A stretch of 64,000 nucleotides of DNA, taken from Perca fluviatilis. Lineage: Eukaryota > Chordata > Actinopteri > Perciformes > Percidae. Position numbers and translations under genes: made by a program. Position 1 is the first letter of the stretch. Every line of letters starts with the position of its first letter. This document shows, in pieces, positions 15,585 to 28,017 of this stretch. The stretch lies in contig NC_053115.1 in assembly GCF_010015445.1 (NCBI RefSeq), positions 11,572,524 to 11,636,523 on the forward strand, read 5' to 3'. Below the pieces are notes generated by a model that made no database searches, was not told where the DNA came from, and saw only the letters and a program-made list of their open reading frames with translations.

Positions 15585-15906
15585 GACGAGAAGCCAACAG
15601 GCAAGTGTTATTTACATACACTTCTGGTATACTTACAAACTTTCCAATCCATCGTTTTATGAGTACATAACCTATATGTACTAGTGTAGAAGTTTGGTAT
15701 CATTTCGGGCATTATTAGTGGGGTCATTTACGAGATACATCACTGGATCCATTAGCCTCTGCGCTAAGCTATTCAGCTGATATCGCTACTCTACGCTAAC
15801 TCTCCCAATGTTCGACCCAGGTGAAAAAAGCTTCTGGGGGGGTGTTTGGCTCGAGGTCATGGTGCAAAGGACCCTAGGGTGAAATTACTCCGAACCATCA
15901 CTTTAA
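14955..15906. mobile_element. TTAA-flanked foldback element (near-palindrome)
   Basis: Two arms of about 430 bp (14955-15382 and 15471-15906) are inverted copies. The left arm starts TTAAAGTGATGGTTTGGAGT, and the right arm read in reverse starts TTAAAGTGATGGTTCGGAGT. The next hundred bases differ at only a few positions. The unpaired centre is about 90 bp. TTAA at both outer edges fits the target site of piggyBac- or Kolobok-type transposons. There is no open reading frame, so this is a nonautonomous foldback element. The arms differ in a triplet region: (CAG)12 at 15548-15583 faces a mixed GTT/GCT stretch at about 15281-15301. Confidence 0.85.
15548..15583 (+). repeat. (CAG)12 inside foldback right arm
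   Basis: Twelve uninterrupted CAG units lie in the right arm of the palindrome. The opposite arm has a shorter, interrupted CTG/TTG region, so the two arms no longer pair here. Confidence 0.95.
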
Positions 15907-17048
15907 GGTGACAACGTTGGTTTAAAAAATTCGGACCTTACAGAACACATCTTTCTTTTAAATAGTTTTGTGACGCAGTTTTAACAGAAGTCGGGACAGT
16001 GCAAAAGCAAAGTAGAGGACACAGACGGAACGTTGGCCCATGTTAAACATGTTTTGCCGGTCTACAGCAAACACAACAGCACTCTTTTAGACACACACAA
16101 ATACACACACAAAACTTCCAGGCAGATATGGCCTCCTAATCAAGGATCAAGTAGTAATCCTTCCTATAGCTTAGCGTGTGTGTATGTGTGTATGTACTGT
16201 ATGTGTGAGGTCAGGCGGTGTGGAATCAGCCCCGGCTCATAATGGGGGCCTGTTAGCCAGTGCTAATCGCTAACGCTAACAGGATTGGAGGATATGGCCG
16301 GACCCAGTTACCCAGCTTATCTCTTGGACACACACACAAGCACACACATGTGCATACACGCTCGCACACTTACTTTCTTCAATGATGGAAAGAAAAAGCG
16401 AGAGAGGGGAGGGGGAGAAAAGTGCTGGCTTGAGGGAAAAATAATGCTGCCATAGCCAGTGTTTCTTATTTTCCAGCCTATGCATTAAGCTAGTGTAAGC
16501 TTACTAGACTTGTCCCCAGACAAAAGTCTGATTTCTGGTCGTTTGCAGAAACGACCATATTTTCAATAGCCTCACCCTTCTCAGCCCATTCTTCTGGTGG
16601 CCATTTTTCTCTAGCAAATTCCACCGTTTTTTTTTTTGTTTTTTTTTGCACCAACACCTACTGTACATGCAACACACATGCAAACGAGGAGAAATTAAAG
16701 GATTGTCACTGATATCTCTTTCACATCAATGACCCGGGTCGGACCAGAGTTATCCACCCTGTGTTCAACCCTTTTTTTTGTCAATTCAAACCAAGCCTGT
16801 CAACACAGGTTGATCCCTGGTCATGACAATTCAGATACGATCTGGGTCACAACCCGGGAGCGATGCATACCAATTACCTCACGTGCTGGAAATGGGTGGG
16901 TGGGTGGGGGGGGGGGTTTACTGTCATAATAAGAGAACAGCTAATGTCACATACTCCTGTCGAGCTGTACACCACCAGAACTAGTGTTTTGTACTTGAAT
17001 TCCTCATTGTATTGCAGGCTGCAAAGATGTTGAGCTGCAAGCTCAGGC

Positions 17049-17159
<111 letters not shown>

Positions 17160-17520
17160 TGGAACCGAGAGATAAATAAAGCTTATTTTATGATTGTTTC
17201 ACAGCGATTACATTCTAAAGCACATATAAATAACCATTAAACACTGAGCAGATGATTTTGTGGAGACAGACGCTCTTAGTGTAATTCTCCTCCTCTGCAT
17301 TTCACTCATTGCAGATGCAGCAGTAAACAAGAAAGTATCTCTAGTATCGATTTATGACCATTTCAGGAACGAGGGGAGAATATTTCTCTTTGTTTGATAA
17401 CATTAAAAGTAAAGTTAGGCTTAGCTGTTGGCTTCCCGACTCATTTAAAAAAAAAAGACAGAGAGAGATTTGCGCGAACCGGCAGCCACACTGAACTGCC
17501 GGCTGCAGACGTGTGTCTCT

Positions 17521-17556
<36 letters not shown>

Positions 17557-19249
17557 TTTTCATACCTTACATTCCATAGCACAGTGAGACAAAATGTATG
17601 TTGTTGGTTTGTCAACCAATGACAGTTTGTCCCGCCCCTGGTTGTGTGCCTTTCACATTGAAATCGACCTGCGTTCGATCCACCTCTCGACATGGGTCGC
17701 GAAGCCGAATCAGTCAAGGCGGCTTAACCCATTTAAAACACAAAGTCAACCCTGGTTGAGCCCTTGGTGTGAAAGGGGTATGAATGAGCTACAAACTAAG
17801 ATGAGACAGAACAATTTACACATGTTCCCCCAGGCTGGGGTCGTTTGGTGTGGAGTATCGCTGTATCTGTCTTTGCTAGCAATGGCGGCTAGCTATTGTT
17901 GCTAATTGATCAATTTATACTTATTATCATTACAAACAAAGAGATTCTGCTCCTACTGAAAGGTCTGACAAATCACGTTTTGTGTGCAAGAGGATTTTCA
18001 GGAAGCTCTACCCATCTCTTTTATTAGATACACTCCTTGATTAAGATTAAGAGTTCCTGTCAAGTTCAAGTCATTAATAAAAGGGATAGCAGCCAAATGC
18101 ACTATTCACACTAACTCCTTGCACCTTTATTGTAATCTCTGATACTTTAATTTGCTAATCATGAAGCTACTGTTACTGCTGATGTGTCAATGTTTCAGGC
18201 TTTACAATTGGGGGGAGGGCAAAACATATTCTAATAAAAGGTTCTCATTCATTTGGTTATAAGCAAATGGAAATTGGCTCAATCATTGTTGATATCAATC
18301 AACTCTACGGTAGCATACCAGACATTCAATGGTTATCATGCAAACAGTCTCTGTTTGAGGTGTCTGTCTGCAAGTCAGGCTACTGTATGGATTTAAAATG
18401 CAACTCGAATGCAGTCAGACAGAGAGACATGGAGGCAGGGAGAGGTCTCCACTCGGGTTTAACCATCCTCTCCGCTCCTCTCGTCTCATCAGGCTAATAG
18501 CATGATACTCTCTTGCTATAACAATCACTTGTGCTGCTTCCCTCACCCATCAACCATCACAAAGAACTGAACACATTGAAGGGCGGAGCACTGCTATGAG
18601 AGAGAGATGATTTATTAGAGTAAAGGTTATAGATTGCGGAGATACAAGGAGAGAGACCGAAATGAGAAATAGATGACGAAAGTGAGGTGGAGGATGGGTG
18701 GAGAAGCTGGCATATGCTGATAGCTGAGCAGCAATTAATTCTTATTTATCCGGGACAGGAGCGTGGGAGCTGTGCTCTTCACCTGTCAGGGGAGGAGAGG
18801 CAGCGAGCCAATGAGGGGACAGAGATGAAGAGGAAGGAGGTGGCTTGAGAGGAGCAGGAGGAGGTAGAGATGGAGACAGGTATATGACTCGGAGATAGGG
18901 AGGGGGCATGTTGGAGAATGAAGGAATGCATTAGTGGAAACTGAGGGCAGAGAAGCACCTTCTCTCTCTTCCTTCCCTCACTTTCAGCTGCTTCATAGGA
19001 ATGGATCGGAGAGCAGTCAGTGTAAACAGGGACAGACTGTTACCGAGTAAATGTGTATTTTTTTACACCTCATTAAATTCTCACAATCTCCATGACACAA
19101 ACAAATGCAATGTAGTACCCCAAAATCAAAATGGGATCAGTGGTATCTGAGGACTTGGGAACAAAGTAATGGAATAACGAATGGTCCTCAATCTGCAGCT
19201 CTCCAAAATAAATTCCAGTGAATTTGCACTTTCAATCCACCCGCACACT

Positions 19250-19251
<2 letters not shown>

Positions 19252-19334
<83 letters not shown>
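19252..19334 (+). repeat. (CA)n, 83 bp
   Basis: Pure AC array. Confidence 0.97.
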
Positions 19335-19335
<1 letters not shown>

Positions 19336-19684
19336 CAAGCCAATTAAAACAGTGTCAGTGTGTACTGTGGCTGACTGCGGTGGCAGGTCTAGTGTTTATA
19401 TCTCATTAGGCTGTGCCAGGCCATGCCAGACCAGGCTGTACCATGCTCCGCTGCGCCTACCCTCCACCGCCCAGCGCCCAGGCCCTCATTAGCCTGGTCT
19501 CTGCCAACTTTAGAACTGTGTATGTGTGAATGTATGTGTATGTATTCAAAATGACAGGATTTTCTTTTAATATAAATTAACAATTTTTAGTTTTTATAGT
19601 CAGTTACATCTTTTAACAAATCCCATGAACTCCAGACAGTCTTCAGGAAGTCAGAGGAGAAGTTTGCATCAGCACTGTACTTCA

Positions 19685-19793
<109 letters not shown>

Positions 19794-21717
19794 ACAAAAG
19801 GGTGTGTGACACTATTAGACCAGTGTGGTTTGTGGTAACCGCTCTCCCTGCAGACATGTTTGGCCTCTTCTCTGGACCTCTATTTGCTCCGACTATTAAA
19901 CCATTCATCTATCTATCCATCTTTCTTGTCCGCCATCCTTCTCTCATTTCCCATCGGAAAGGGAGCAGATTTTTTGTCCTCCCTCTTCTCCAAACTCTCC
20001 CTCTGTATGGTCTCTTTGTACTCTTCCTCTTTCCCTCCAACGCCTCATCCATCTCTCTTGGTGCTCCCTCTCTTTCTCCTGATATCTCTGCATCCACACT
20101 TGCCTTTCTTTTACTTTCCCTCCTCACCCCGCTGCCCTCTCTTTTCCTTCTCCAAATCTGTATGGCTGCTTCCCCCTTCTGCTGTCTTCCTGTGCGTGTA
20201 TGAGTGTGGATGTGCATGGGCTCACACTCACAAGAGCGTCCGTCTCTGCTGCCCAACTGCAATTCATCATCATTTTATCTGCCTTAATTGGATGCCATCA
20301 GGACCCCTGATACTTCCCATTTCTCCTTTAACAAACAGCTGCTCTCTCGGCACACAGAAGAATAAAACACAGACACACACCCTATTCCAAACTACATTTT
20401 CTCCTTTTGCCCCAGTGTCTGCTTTTTTCGCACTGGTGAAGGAGTGAGAGAAAGAGGGTGATGGCGCGGCCGAGTGGTTTATCAGACGGAAGGTAATGGT
20501 GTAAGGCCCACACTGATATATCTGCCCTACAGGGAAAAACAAGAAAGAGGGATAAAGAGGGAGAAAGAGAGAGGAGGAGGAAAATGGAGACACTAAAGTA
20601 CAAATGGACAAACAGCTAAGAAAAGGGGTAGATAAAGGAACAGAGAGAGGCAAAGTCTCGAACAGTTCAACTCTCTTCTCTCAACCTCGGACTTCAAACG
20701 ACGCCCAGCAGCGCTCAGTCAGCCTCACTGACCTCAGAGTGCGGTCATTTGTGTGTGAAAGCATTGTGTGCACATGTGTTTATTCGCTCCCATGCACTGT
20801 ATGGCGCTCTGAGCACAGCTACCAAGCCCACAGCTCAGCATCTTATTGGCCTTTGCACCTTCACCTCAGCCTCTGATTGGCCCACACAAACCAGGATGCT
20901 GCCTGGGCCAGGTCAGAAAACCAAAAGGAACCAATGTAGACACCAGCATGTTGTTTTGGTTGCTGCTGACCGAAGTTAACTGCTACCATAAGGCCTGGGG
21001 GATGGCTCCGTATGTGTCACTGGTAATGTGGGCTTGTTTGGCACTAAGAAATATGGAGAGGACTCTATTTTACAAAATGATCAGCGTTTTTCTCAAATTT
21101 ACTTGCTATAGGACCTTGGACAATCTGCCATTTCATCAACTTTCACAGGTTCCAAACATGTTGAATTATGTTTGGCTAAGTGAGTAAGGGAAAGTGAGAA
21201 AGGGAAAGTGTGGGAAGAACCATATTTTTCAAAATATAAACCTTTTAAAAGTTCAACACAGCAAAAATGTAGAGCTTTAAGCTAATTTAAAATCCTTACC
21301 TAAAAAAACGTATGCCGTCTCAATACCTTGGATATTGTGTGGCCTACTTATTTCCTGTCTCTGCTTGCTAAAACCAACCTTTCTCCGATACTGCATTCTT
21401 TCTCATGTCTTGTGATATGCTTGTTATTTCCCCTTTGGGATCAGCTGGGTATGTTCAGTAACCTTATACAGAAATACCATAGCATCAATATTTTTCCCCC
21501 ATAAGCAGATATGGATAGTCAATACCCAACAAGGTTAGTATGGAGCTGATGTTACACTATCGTATATCATGTGTGTCACATATACAGTAAATTATTGACA
21601 GCCTCCTGTTAGGCGATACTATATAAGAGTATTGAATTATTACAGCCACTGTAAAAGGAATAAAGTATGGGAAACTCAAGTTTAAACGTGATCCAACTTT
21701 GGATATTGTGAATATCC

Positions 21718-22758
21718 TAGGGCTGCACGATTATGGCCAAAATGATAATCACGATTATTTTGATCAATATTGAGATCATGATTAATTATCACGATTATTT
21801 GTTGATTTTAGCCAAAACAAATTTTATTGTCACATAATTATAACTGCTTTTACATCCATATTGTGCTACATTCCTACTAATACTTCCATATTGTGCTACA
21901 TTCCTAGTAATACATCCATATTGTGCTACATTCCTCCTTTATTGAAGGATACTGTGAAGGAGTATGCCATTTCAGATGTTGTGCGACCGCTTTCCACACA
22001 TGCATGTTTGCCGTGAAAGATACAGGCAACGCAATTTTCTGTTCACGTTAACGGCGCATGTGGTGCCTAGTATCTACCAGACGAAATAGCTACGGGGGTT
22101 TCTGCTCATTACACTGCCACTTACATGTCTGCGTTACGCTCTGATGCTCCGAAACCCACGTTAGAGGCAACATAAACATCACTGCATGTCACGCTAGTAA
22201 ACACTAATAACACGTTACACAGCAGGTAACGTTAGCCTACCGTTAGCCACAGTAGTAACTGGATTAAACATGGCTAAAATGCTGACTGCTAAACAGTGTA
22301 GTGTGTCTGTATTTCACTGTAGGATTCCAACAGCGGGACGTCCAACAGTCTGCTGCTAAAGCTATGAGCTAAAAGACACAAACTAGCACTGGTCACTGCT
22401 GTTGTCTGAAAAACAACACAGACGGGACAAAACGTTGCGTTTACTGGTAAACTGGTAAACATTGTGACCGGCTTATGATGACCGACTGCTACCTGTTGTG
22501 GAATTTTCCTCACGTTACTCTGTCCTCTGTGACTGTCTACATCTAGAAACTAAGCTGCGCGGTGCAGGCAGGGAACAGCTCTGATTGGCTCATGGAGACA
22601 TGTGATCAGACAGTGGTTTATGGAGCGCTAGATTGGCTTTGCAAAAACTGTTCTATGAAGGGAATGACGCATTTTAAATATCGCTCGATCACGCAAATTT
22701 GATCGTGGGAAGCCAAAATCGTGATCGTGATTAAAATTCGATTAATTGTGCAGCCCTA
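21718..22758 (+). mobile_element. Nonautonomous hAT element with 8-bp target duplication
   Basis: The terminal inverted repeats are TAGGGCTGCACGATTA on the left and the complement of TAGGGCTGCACAATTA on the right. Both sides are flanked by the identical octamer GAATATCC (21710-21717 and 22759-22766), the size expected for hAT transposition. The 1041-bp interior has no transposase frame. Subterminal regions are full of ATCACGATT-like motifs, and a 30-bp tandem repeat sits at 21851-21935. Confidence 0.9.
21851..21935 (+). repeat. 30-bp tandem repeat in hAT element
   Basis: There are two full units and a partial third, built on CATCCATATTGTGCTACATT. They differ by single substitutions (ACTAATACTTCC versus AGTAATACATCC). 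Confidence 0.9.
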
Positions 22759-24732
22759 GAATATCCTGTGAATAGTTTTCTTCTTTTGGATAGTGTGATA
22801 TTGTATGAAAGAGAGGAGAATGACTTTTGACCTCAGGGGAGACTTTTGAGCTGATTTTCTCCCTCACACCCTCTCATCTCTCCCCCCACCCTCTGTTCTC
22901 TTTAATATCACTTTTCTGAATTCATCTCACCTGAAATAGTGTACTACGCTCCAATTTTCCTAGTCTATCTTGCCTGCTCTCATCTCAATTTTTTTGCTGT
23001 TTCCACTAACTAGTATTACGTGTCTTCTAGGCTTTTTTCCCATCCTTCTTTACTCGACTCCTCTCCATTTATCCTTTCCTCGGTCCTCTCCACCCCTCTT
23101 CCCCACTCCTCTCCGTTATTACTTTATAGGAATTCTCGCCACAGCTCTCTTGTCTGTGGCCTTGTCCTCATCTTTCCTACAAGTGAGTATGTCATGTTTG
23201 ACACAGTGGTAAACACTTCTATGTATCTCAAACACAAGGCTAAACTGTGGATTAGCACCCCTGTGTTTATCCCATTGATTAGCAACCCCCCGCCCCCCAA
23301 CAGTCTTCTCGCAGTGGTATAATGAAACTGCACAGCCAAACACACACATACACAGCTATCACGGGATCCATAGCCAGAGGCATATTGAAGGATGCACATG
23401 TGCACACATGCACAGACACTGATTAACCCCCATCCCCGTAGTCATAAACCAAGGCAGCAGTGTGTACGCAGCATAACAGATGAAGTCTATTTCTACTGCA
23501 GAGTCATACATGATTCATGGAGTTGGTGCTGAACACTGTCAAAGTAGGAACAAACATGGAGGGGTGCGCGTGAAAAGTAGAGATAAAGGTCTATAAACGG
23601 ATAAACTAATATTTAAGACCCTCATTCTTTTGAAATACTGCTCCAGAGCTATAATAAGACTCTTATTCTAATAATTCATGACTCATAATTACACTCATAA
23701 GCTCAGGCCTGGATGAATTATGCCTAAATGGCAAGTTCATGCAGCTGGCACCTTTTTCATCCACTGAATCTAACTAGGGCCTCATGTAGACTCGATGCAA
23801 GTCAAGTTGGCACAGCTAATTGCTAACAAGGGCTAAGCGCTGACAGCCCAAGGCTAATTGCTGCTAGCATGTCTGCTTTGTGGACATCAAATGGAGAAAT
23901 TCAGCTTTTGGCTGGGGCTGGGCTATGCAGCTGATTAGCACTGGCCTTGCAGCTACAATAAACAGTCAATAGAGTGACATCTCTGTGGAGAGACAACCCT
24001 ATTGCTAGCTAATTAGCCCTGCCTTCACAAACAACTTGCTAGCGTGTGCCAGCACCTGAAGACTGGCAGTCGATACAGACAGAATCAAATGTTGTGTTAG
24101 CTGTCACAGTGGCTACCCAGTGAGCTTGACAGCTAAACGGAGACTGCTGCTAGCGCAGTATACGTGTGTCTGCTAATATCTATATGACTGCATATACTTG
24201 TGTGTTATGGCAATGTGTAGCATATAGAGAGGCGCTAAAGTTCTTCAAGTTGCTACAGCTCATTAGCCAGACATGAGGACTTCTAGATGTTTCTACTTTA
24301 TTTGAATCTGTCAAAGATTTCCTTCCATGTGCGACATGTTGTGGTGACACACCCTCATCTAAAACAAAATTAGTAGCAGCAGCTCAAATCTCATGTCAGC
24401 TTTGTTGCATTGCTTTATATGTGTAGATAGAAATAGACAGGGACAGGCAAGCGGCAAAAATGAGTGTATGAGAGACGAGAGAGATGCAGTGAGAAAAGTA
24501 GGGAATAGCAGAAAGAAGAAAGTATGACAGACAGAGGGAGGGGGAGAGGCAGAGAGAAAGATGAGCTCTACAGGCAGAGAGAGGAAGGGAGAGAAAGAGG
24601 TATAGAGTCGAGGTGTAAACATGATCAATCCGCTCCCAACTAGGTTCAGAGACAGACTTCCTCTTCACATTTTCAGCCTCAGTGAAGCACATCGCTGGCT
24701 ACCTCTTATCTGTCACGCTAGTTGAAGTCTCA

Positions 24733-24734
<2 letters not shown>

Positions 24735-24771
<37 letters not shown>
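24735..24771 (+). repeat. (CA)n, 37 bp
   Basis: Pure CA array. Confidence 0.95.
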
Positions 24772-25443
24772 CCATATTTCAACACACAGAACCGGCGTAT
24801 ACCCACATCCACAAACACCTCTGCCTACCTGTAAATCCTCTATACAGTCACACACAAATTCTTATTAGAAAACTTCTGCAAAAAACATCCTTGAGAACAC
24901 TTTAATCTGGCACACACCACTCATCCCTACCAGCTAAAGCCACAAATACATAAAAAATCATAGAAGCACAGAACTAAACTATGATGGCTGACCGCTGCAG
25001 ATTCACACTCGATCAATGATATAAATTATGTATCGCATGAACCATGATGATGTGTCACCATTTCAACCAGTACACAGGCTACCTAGGAAAATTCCCTATA
25101 CAATGAAGGCTTATCGTAAGTGTGCTTACATTCAAATAATGTCTATGTGAACTCTGACGTCAATATCTATTTGCCAACCATCAGTTTAATGTGGGAAGAT
25201 CAGCGCTGGATCATTTATCTAGATTGGGTCCAAGCCAGTGTCCAAGTGGCGCATGGTGATCTATCAGGACAATAAGCATGTTAGTGTCCAAAGTGGTCAT
25301 TAGTTGTAGGAGGCCATTATTTAAACCCTGGCCGAGTCAATGTCCTTACTGGGACCGTGATTTAGTAACCTAGTTGCATTGATTACTGGAAGAGTAATAG
25401 TACTAAATGACTATGCTTTTAGTCGATACAAAATCCAAATTAT

Positions 25444-25540
25444 CACTTGCGATTAGGGTTGGGTATCGTTTGGATTTTTACGATTCCGATGCCGAACCGC
25501 TACTTTCAAAACGATTCCGATTCCTAAACCAATTCTTGAA
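25444..25540 (+). mobile_element. Fragment of GGGTTGGGTATCG-type teleost element
   Basis: TTAGGGTTGGGTATCGTTTG followed by ATTCCGATGCCGAACC and ACGATTCCGATTCC is the terminal part of a common teleost nonautonomous DNA element. The other end was not found before the nearby plexin exon, so this is a truncated piece. Confidence 0.5.
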
Positions 25541-25754
25541 AAACGACATAAAAGATGTAATATGTTTACTAGTGATCATGTGCAGTGAATGGTTAATATG
25601 ATTTTACGTCCGTTTTGGTGAGCCCAGAGGGACAATATGGCATTTTAAAAGTAGCCTACCAACACGTGTTCTCCACCACTGACCGAGCTTCAATGGAATC
25701 CACTCATACAACCAGATTACCCAAATGTCCTATCTTCTATCCATTCTTACTCAC

Positions 25755-25955
25755 CGCTGTTTTCTGGCACTGGATTGAGGTGCTGTTGAAGCGCAGGGCG
25801 GGCACACTGTGGGTCTCCCCCTGGATGTGGAAGACACACTCGTAGTTCCTCTGTCCTGACTGGGGCTGGGGCAGGTTCTTGGCAGCTAAGGTGATTGGCT
25901 TGGTCACCCCGACAGGGATGTAGATCTGGGTTGAGGGAAGGATCTGAGGGCAGTC
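25755..25955 (-). CDS. plxna1: Plexin-A1 exon: IPT2, first part
   Basis: This 201-nt exon is phase 0 at both ends (acceptor ctgcag|G, donor GCG|gtgagt) and encodes 67 residues. It begins [20 protein letters not shown], continues [20 protein letters not shown] and ends [12 protein letters not shown]. This is the second IPT domain. [16 protein letters not shown] is strongly conserved in A-type plexins. The NST site is present. The last residues, QKTA, differ from the QNSS/QNTS I recall in mammals, so one family glycosylation site appears lost. Just downstream in the gene, around 25444-25540 on the plus strand, lies a fragment of a dispersed teleost repeat. Because the exon is a whole number of codons with phase 0 at both ends, skipping it would keep the frame. 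Confidence 0.95.
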
Positions 25956-26503
25956 CTGCAGAGACAAAAAAAGAGATACTTTTAGTTTTTCGCCCCCAAA
26001 GGAGACAGTTATGGAAGAAAGAGAGTGAGGTTGTATACAGTCAGAAGAGCAAGCAAACAAGGCACAGTAAGATAAGGCAAAGGGTGATAAAAGCGAGCAA
26101 GCTGTGGGTTACATATTTGACTTCACGCCAGATTTGCCACAACACACTCAGCCCAAAGAGATGTGCTGTGATGCACTGTTCACATGTGTTACAGGCTTGT
26201 GCAACATTCCCACTGGATTTGCACCAGATATAAATGCTGCAGGACAACACTTGTGTAAGACAGCTTTTCATACAAAGTTAACAAAAGATTATCTACCCAA
26301 TAAAACTATTCGCATCACAACAGTGCTGCATTGTTATGGCAGGTAGATAGGCTCCAGTGTATTATGTCCATATGTGGAATGGAGTAATGAATACTTGTGT
26401 ATACATCGGTCACTGATATTGGCCAGAGCTGACAAGAGTCTTGTTTAGATCATCTGGAAGCAGCCCATCCACTAGCTAATGCCACTGGAGTACACCACCC
26501 TGG

Positions 26504-26508
<5 letters not shown>

Positions 26509-26593
<85 letters not shown>
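26509..26593 (+). repeat. (TG)n, 85 bp
   Basis: Pure TG array. Confidence 0.97.
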
Positions 26594-26595
<2 letters not shown>

Positions 26596-26864
26596 TTGCC
26601 TAGATGAATATGGACCAATAAGTTTCTTAACGCACAGTAGTAATAATGCGTGTCTATGTTCGGACATGTTCACTTCGACAGAATAAGACAGGACAGTCCA
26701 CTCAGTATGTAATGTTCCTAGATATGCATGTGTGCTTTGTGCTGGAAGAAACTGAGTCATTACAGGCCTCATGCCATGATTTGGCAGCGATGCAGATCTC
26801 GTCAACACTGAGAAAGAGAAAGACCGAGAGAAAGAAAAAGAGTTGACAGATCCAGTCAGAAGTA

Positions 26865-26872
26865 TACACACA

Positions 26873-26903
<31 letters not shown>

Positions 26904-26904
26904 G

Positions 26905-26944
<40 letters not shown>

Positions 26945-26974
26945 CAGACAGACAAACAGACAGACACACACACT
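26865..26974 (+). repeat. Compound (CATA)n(CA)n(CAGA)n
   Basis: Eight CATA-type units, then a CA run, then GACA/CAGA units. It is complementary in part to the TG array 270 bp to the left. Confidence 0.95.
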
Positions 26975-27667
26975 ATAGTTAAAGCTTGGGTGAAACTAAC
27001 CCACCCTGTGCTGTACTGTTTGAGACAAAAGGATAACAAACCAAATCACTGCTGACAAATCACATATTTACAACATAGAGAAACTGTTAAGTGACTCACA
27101 CAATAAGAAACATGTGGCAGGCAGATAATGCTACCTTTTTCATGTAAGGAAAAGGGTCTCTCAAACTGTGGACTTGATTCTAATCAATCATTCACCTTAA
27201 GAAACCCAAATACATATTGCAGCAGAGTTTAAACAAATGCCTCTTCAACACCTCTACGTAACTAAATCCATGCAACAAGAGCGTAGAAGAGCCTAAAATT
27301 GACAGTGTTGCAGGATAGGACACCATGGCAAGTCCAAAAAGCTTAGGATAGGAAAGGATCGACCAGATCCTTGTAAAATATTCACTGCGCAGCCTCTACT
27401 TCACTACTTGTTGTAGCTTTTCCTTTAAGCAGATAGCTGGCTCCCTGTCAGTGAATTTTTCTTTTCCCTCCTCTCCTCTGAGCTGTTGTACATTAGAAGC
27501 TACTGCGCGTCCCCGGGGCCTGAACACAATGCCGGAGTTTGTTCATTAGGCTGCTTAGCCCTGGCCTTGTGTGTCTGATCACACACAAACACATGAACAA
27601 CACATAATGAGAGAAGGGAATACTATAGGAGGAAGAAGCGGGCTACAGAAGACCTGGTGTATAATCA

Positions 27668-28017
27668 ACTATGAGGAACGAGGATAGGGGAAGGGGAGAA
27701 AAAAATGGATGGCTCAGAAGTGAGGTAGGAAATAATCGAGGGAGTAAGGGGGAGAGAATGAAGGAAAGAAGGAGGGGGAATTGAAGGATGGTTGGAGAAA
27801 GAGGGAAGAAGTGAAGGGAGTGGAGAGAGAGAAGAGAAAAGAAAAGAATTTGAGAGAAAGGGAAAGAAAAGTGGAGGAAAAAGCAGATGATGCAAGTTAA
27901 ATTGGGAACAGAGCAAAGTGAAACGGAGAAGTCTGCTGTTGACGCGAGTGAAAAGAAATGGAAAGACTCAAGAAAGGAAGGATCAAAAGAAAAGACAACA
28001 GAAGACATTTAAGAGGA
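27668..28017 (+). repeat. Purine-rich tract, about 350 bp
   Basis: The plus strand is dominated by A and G with only scattered pyrimidines (GGAGAAAGAGGGAAG-like), without a fixed period. Reading frames across it on the minus strand give low-complexity Ser/Leu/Phe/Pro and are not genes. Confidence 0.75.

Noticed and set aside
26476..27039. A 187-codon minus-strand frame
   Set aside because: It spans two complementary microsatellites, and the intervening residues show no recognisable protein family.
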